Assembly (NCBI GenBank): GCA_031293105.1 | Contig: JAUMSA010000002.1 | Location: 1 to 18,628 of the forward strand | Direction of reading: 5' to 3' | Length of the DNA: 18,628 nt | From: Butyricicoccus sp. | GTDB lineage: Bacteria > Bacillota > Clostridia > Oscillospirales > Butyricicoccaceae | Shown: piece by piece, positions 14,873-18,628 of the stretch | Position numbering within the stretch: position 1 is the first letter of the stretch | Layout: each line of letters opens with the position of its first letter | Notes under the pieces: generated by a model | What the model was told of the DNA's origin: nothing | Seen by the model: only the letters and a program-made list of their open reading frames with translations | The model's database searches: none | Position numbers and translations under genes: made by a program

Positions 14873-14914
14873 AACCATTCAAAATCTAAAAAAGCAAAGG
14901 TGTTGTAAACCATT

Positions 14915-17900
14915 ATGAAGCAAGCGATTAAGTTTCTGGCTTCTGCCGGGAAGCGTGCCTGTGCCTTGCTTTTGTGCACAGCCATGCTATTGGGCATATT
15001 GCCCACCCTACAACCGGAAGCGCAAGCCGCTTCCTCCACGCAGCAGCTTTCTCTCGATAAGCTGGTTTCGTGGAACATCATGCGCGGCGACCAGTATGGC
15101 AATCTGGAACCCAACCGCGACATTACGCGCGCGGAATTCGCCAGCATGCTCAACCGTACCTTTGGGTATCAAAAAACCGGTGCCCAGCCGTTCCGCGATG
15201 TCACAACCAGCGATTGGTATTCCGACGATATCAGCATCGCCTACACGGCGGGTTATTTCCAGGGTACCTCCAAGACTACGGCATCCCCGAACGCCACACT
15301 AACACGCGAAGAGGCGGCGACCTTGCTCTGCCGCAACCTGATGCTTCAGCCGCAGTCGGGCGAAGACCTTTCCTTTACCGACAGCCGGCTGGCCAGCAGC
15401 TGGAGCCGCGGCTATATCAAGGCAGCGGCCGAAGAGGGCATCCTGCTGGGCGACCCGGAAGGCACCTTCCGTCCGCTCGATAACATCACCCGCGGCGAAG
15501 TGGCCATCATGCTCGTGCGCGTTATCGGCACCCCGGTGCAGTCCGCGGGTACCTATTCCAACAGCGTATCGGGCAACCTGATGGTTTCCTGCTCGGGGGT
15601 TACGCTGGAGAACATGACCGTAACCGGTGACCTGTACATTACGGGCGGCGTCGGCCTGGGTTATGTTACCCTGAACAATGTCAAGGTGTATGGTAAGATT
15701 ATTGCCAGCGGCGCCGGCGAAAGCAACAAGGGCGATTGCAGTATCATCCTGAAAAACAGCTCGGCCCCGGAGATGATCGTCGACAGCCCCAGCAACCAAT
15801 ATGTCACCATCCGTTCGGTCGGTAGCACGAATATCGACAAGGTTTATGTCCGTACCCCAACCTATCTGGAAGGAAAATCGAGCGATGATTATGGCTTCCA
15901 GCTCATTCAGGTCGATGGCGAAGATGGTACCCAGCTTGACCTGGCGGGCAATATCCATGAAGTCATCACCATGACGCCCGAATCGAAAATCAACGTCGGC
16001 AGCGGTACGGTTGAAAAGCTGACCGTGGATGAAGAAGCAGTCAATTCGACCGTAACCATCGCCCAGGGCGCTGTTGTGGATGAGCTGAACCTCGATACCG
16101 CGACCAATGTGACCGGCAAGGGTGACGTTGGCACGGCAAACATCAATGCACCCGGTTGTGTCATTGAAATGCTGCCCGATATCATCAACATCCGTCCGGG
16201 CATCACAGCCAATGTTAACGGCATGGTCATGGACAGCACGCTTGCGCAGCAGATGTCCGACAAGCCACGTATCCTGAGCGGTTATCCGCGCATGGATGAC
16301 GTTGCCCCCAATCAGGCAACGGCGTCGTTTATGACCAATAAGCCTGGCACTCTGTACTGGGCGATTCGTCTGAGCGGTGACGGTGCTTTTTCGGCCAGCG
16401 ACCTGATTGAACCGCCGACCTATGGCGGCAAAATCGTCAAGAGCGGCAATCTGTCGGTCAGCGATGCCAACACCAAGCTGTCGCAAAAGATCTCCGGTTT
16501 ACAGATCGACACCTCGTATGTGCTGTCGGCTGTTCTGGTTGACTCGCGCGGCGATTACAGTGTTGTCAAGAGCGTGTATTTCACCACGCCGGATAACAGC
16601 AAACCGGCCTTTGCTTCGGGTTATCCCAAGGCAAGTACCATTGAAGATACCTATGTTGATTTCGATGTAGCGACCACCAAGACCTGTACGCTCTATTGGG
16701 CGATCTACAAGAAGGGCATGCCGGCTCCGACCGCGAATGATTTCAAGGACGGCTCACTCAGCGGTGCGATTGATTCGGGTACGCTCAAGATGATTCGCAG
16801 CGAAGAGGACAACATCCGCATGGGTTCGGAAATCGAAACCGCCAAGGAAGCCCTGGAAGAAATGACCGACTATGATGCTTATTTCTTCCTGACCGATACC
16901 ATCAACGATTCTTCGGTTACCAAGGTTTCGGTGAAAACAGCCGACCGTACGCCGCCGAAATTCTTGACCAACTATCCGCGTATCACCAAGATCAACGCCA
17001 AGGCATTGACTGGCGAAGCAGCCATCAATGAAGCTGGCAAGGTTTACTGGGCGGCTGTAAAGCACGGTACCGAGTATCCGATTGCCAATACCGGTCTCAC
17101 AGACGATGAAGCGCGCGAAATGGATAAGAAACTCCAGATTAAGGGCGGTATGTACGCGGTTGCAAGCGGTTCGTTCTCGGCCAAGGAAAACACCGCGCAA
17201 TCGTTCAATATGAACAATCTGGAAGCCGAGACAGCGTACGATATCTACTTTGTCGCAGAGGATACGTCGGGTAACCTCTCGGCTATTGAGACGATTAAAA
17301 ACGCCAAGACACTGGATAACAATGCGCCCGAACTGGTAGAACTGCGTTTCTCACAAGAAAAAGATGGTAACCCATTGGCCGATACCGATATCACGTTGGT
17401 ATTCAGTGAGGATATTTACAGTACTCAAACCCGCATGTCTCTGGTTGAGATGTACGAATCCGATAAAACAGAATTTGCTGTTTCCGGCGGCAACGCTGAA
17501 GACACAGTTTCTCTGAAAGAGATCATCGACGGCATGTTTACCTTGAACAATCTGGACAGCACTAACCCCGTTAAGAAAGTATATCTTACTCTTACTGCGG
17601 ATGACAACAGTGAGGATCTGGATAAAACCAAGGTGAAGATTGCACTCAATAATGATGGACAGACCGAAGTGACCTTTACCAAAGAGGCACTCAATCTGCT
17701 CAGCGGCACGAACTACCAGTTTGCCCTGCAATTTATCACAGACTCCTCCAGCAATACGATGGATCAAGGGACGACCAGTGATAAATTCCGCACTTTGGAT
17801 GCACAGGTGGACTTTACCGAGCTGACAACAACCTCCATTAAGGTCGGTGATGAAACCGTCGTTGTTGATAAGACCTTCTCCATGATTCCGTATGCAGGCA

Positions 17901-18628
17901 GCACACAAAACACATCTGACGACACGCGATACGATGTGCTCATTGCATCCGATACTTCGATTTCGTTCGAGCTTTATCGCCGCAGTCTCGGAAACAATGC
18001 GGAGGAGGAACCGGGGGACTGGGAACAAGTCTTTCTTGTGAAAAAGAATAATGAAGCACCGGATCCTAATATTTCCATCACCAATGAACCCAGCGAAGAT
18101 TGGACGGCATGCAGCCTGAATGCAGTAGAAGGAAAGACCGCGGACACCTATCCTCCCCTTTCGAGTAAGGCTGAGAATGGCATGCCTGAAAACGGCTATG
18201 AATTTGCCATTAAATTGACAGCAATCGAAGATGTTACCGATTCGGATACTTGGAATGCGATAGTAAACATTAAGGCATTCTGTATTACCGGTGCGGGCAA
18301 CAATCTTTCGAGTGTTGTCGCAGGCAATAATATCACAGCAACTATCTGGGATGAATACATTACGAAAGGCAAGCTGGCGTCTTCCATCGGCAATCCTTCG
18401 GATTTCAATATGATGATCCGCCGCGTTAATGAAAGCGCACCACAGTTTGTCACGTCATATCCCCAACTGATTCCCGGTGATTCTATCACGCAGGTCAATT
18501 TCCAGCTTGACCGCTCGGGCACACTTTATTATGTTGTTGCTCCTATATACGAAAATAGAAATCTCTTACCACCCAAAGATAAAGAAGGTAAGATTATAGA
18601 GGTTAAAGATATTACCACTTTACAGCCC
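14915..18628 (+). CDS. Large secreted SLH-domain surface protein, 3' end beyond window
   Basis: The frame is open from the ATG at 14915 to the window end, 1238 codons with no stop. Residues 1-38 form a signal peptide (basic start, hydrophobic ALLLCTAMLLGILP, likely cut after AQA). Three SLH domains follow at about 47-85, 93-145 and 155-205, with the motifs ITRAEFA, LTREEAA and ITRGEVA. SLH domains bind pyruvylated cell-wall polymers. Residues about 212-445 look like a beta-helix stack (VSGNLMVSCSGVTLENMTVTG and similar short strands). Repeated modules then begin with a Tyr-Pro pair and carry a Leu-Tyr-Trp/Tyr strand, with a Big_5-like Ig module (VFSEDI at 829-834) between copies 3 and 4. The ribosome site AAAGGTG is 12 nt upstream. 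It lies 42 nt after pilZ and may be co-transcribed. Its ligand or role beyond the cell wall is not evident. Confidence 0.9.
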   Translation, partial: MKQAIKFLASAGKRACALLLCTAMLLGILPTLQPEAQAASSTQQLSLDKLVSWNIMRGDQYGNLEPNRDITRAEFASMLNRTFGYQKTGAQPFRDVTTSDWYSDDISIAYTAGYFQGTSKTTASPNATLTREEAATLLCRNLMLQPQSGEDLSFTDSRLASSWSRGYIKAAAEEGILLGDPEGTFRPLDNITRGEVAIMLVRVIGTPVQSAGTYSNSVSGNLMVSCSGVTLENMTVTGDLYITGGVGLGYVTLNNVKVYGKIIASGAGESNKGDCSIILKNSSAPEMIVDSPSNQYVTIRSVGSTNIDKVYVRTPTYLEGKSSDDYGFQLIQVDGEDGTQLDLAGNIHEVITMTPESKINVGSGTVEKLTVDEEAVNSTVTIAQGAVVDELNLDTATNVTGKGDVGTANINAPGCVIEMLPDIINIRPGITANVNGMVMDSTLAQQMSDKPRILSGYPRMDDVAPNQATASFMTNKPGTLYWAIRLSGDGAFSASDLIEPPTYGGKIVKSGNLSVSDANTKLSQKISGLQIDTSYVLSAVLVDSRGDYSVVKSVYFTTPDNSKPAFASGYPKASTIEDTYVDFDVATTKTCTLYWAIYKKGMPAPTANDFKDGSLSGAIDSGTLKMIRSEEDNIRMGSEIETAKEALEEMTDYDAYFFLTDTINDSSVTKVSVKTADRTPPKFLTNYPRITKINAKALTGEAAINEAGKVYWAAVKHGTEYPIANTGLTDDEAREMDKKLQIKGGMYAVASGSFSAKENTAQSFNMNNLEAETAYDIYFVAEDTSGNLSAIETIKNAKTLDNNAPELVELRFSQEKDGNPLADTDITLVFSEDIYSTQTRMSLVEMYESDKTEFAVSGGNAEDTVSLKEIIDGMFTLNNLDSTNPVKKVYLTLTADDNSEDLDKTKVKIALNNDGQTEVTFTKEALNLLSGTNYQFALQFITDSSSNTMDQGTTSDKFRTLDAQVDFTELTTTSIKVGDETVVVDKTFSMIPYAGSTQNTSDDTRYDVLIASDTSISFELYRRSLGNNAEEEPGDWEQVFLVKKNNEAPDPNISITNEPSEDWTACSLNAVEGKTADTYPPLSSKAENGMPENGYEFAIKLTAIEDVTDSDTWNAIVNIKAFCITGAGNNLSSVVAGNNITATIWDEYITKGKLASSIGNPSDFNMMIRRVNESAPQFVTSYPQLIPGDSITQVNFQLDRSGTLYYVVAPIYENRNLLPPKDKEGKIIEVKDITTLQP
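16265..18532 (+). repeat. Four Tyr-Pro/LYW modules in the SLH protein
   Basis: Copies start at nt 16265, 16604, 16955 and 18440 (residues 451, 564, 681 and 1176). Each opens with Pro, a short hydrophobic strand and Gly/Asn/Ser-Tyr-Pro (GYPR, GYPK, NYPR, SYPQ), then has a second strand and finally Gly/Thr-x-L/V-Tyr-Trp/Tyr. The distance from the first Pro to that last aromatic residue is 31, 31, 31 and 30 residues. The first three copies are 113 and 117 residues apart, which suggests Ig/fibronectin-like domains of about 115 residues in tandem. The fourth follows after about 495 residues that include a different Ig-like module. Confidence 0.75.

Noticed and set aside
15299..16486. 395-residue minus-strand open frame opposite the SLH protein
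   Set aside because: It is antisense to a gene with a signal peptide and clear SLH domains. Its composition is that of a third-position shadow, with no motif or ribosome site.

Overview
The window looks like a motility locus from a motile, Gram-positive-type member of the Clostridia, at about 50% GC. The taxonomic call is an inference from three things: the gene order flgM-flgN-flgK-flgL-(DUF6470/YviE)-fliW-csrA, which is that of the Bacillus subtilis late flagellar cluster; the use of CsrA with its antagonist FliW; and an SLH-anchored surface protein. I see no rRNA, tRNA, CRISPR array, insertion sequence or origin. No gene-free stretch exceeds about 160 bases.

Left block (59-1948, + strand): a ParA-family ATPase without a ParB is followed after 3 nt by an unusual protein. 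That protein has a short basic N-terminus, about 250 residues of acidic Pro/Ala/Glu-rich linker, and a C-terminal ComFB-like domain with a Cys-x-Cys-x-x-Cys cluster. A strong bidirectional terminator separates this pair from the convergent flagellar operon.

Central block (2006-12438, - strand, so it reads right to left): cheA, cheW, cheR and cheB (chemotaxis kinase, coupling protein, receptor methyltransferase and methylesterase), then a terminator. After it come flgM (anti-sigma-28), flgN (chaperone), flgK and flgL (hook-filament junction), a DUF6470/YviE-like gene, fliW and csrA. Most starts have good Shine-Dalgarno sites, and two junctions overlap (flgM/flgN, fliW/csrA). FlgM, FlgN, FliW and CsrA together are the set that in Bacillus delays and tunes flagellin synthesis until the hook is finished. 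No cheY, cheC, cheD, receptor or flagellin gene lies in the window.

Right block (12560-18628, + strand, divergent from cheA): a 473-residue protein with a FliK-like C-terminal domain, a 105-residue soluble FlhB C-terminal-domain homologue, a PilZ protein with intact c-di-GMP-binding motifs, and the first 1238 residues of a large secreted SLH protein that runs off the window. The first three are overlapping genes, which implies coupled translation.

The most interesting points are: (1) the orphan ParA plus linker-ComFB pair, which has the architecture of a ParA positioning system whose partner carries a possible cyclic-dinucleotide-binding domain; (2) the FliK_C-like/FlhB_C-like/PilZ trio, which looks like an auxiliary export-switch module beside a c-di-GMP receptor; (3) two apparently homologous insertion modules in an oversized FlgK; and (4) four evenly built modules in the SLH protein with a nearly invariant 30-31-residue spacing between a Tyr-Pro turn region and a Leu-Tyr-Trp strand.
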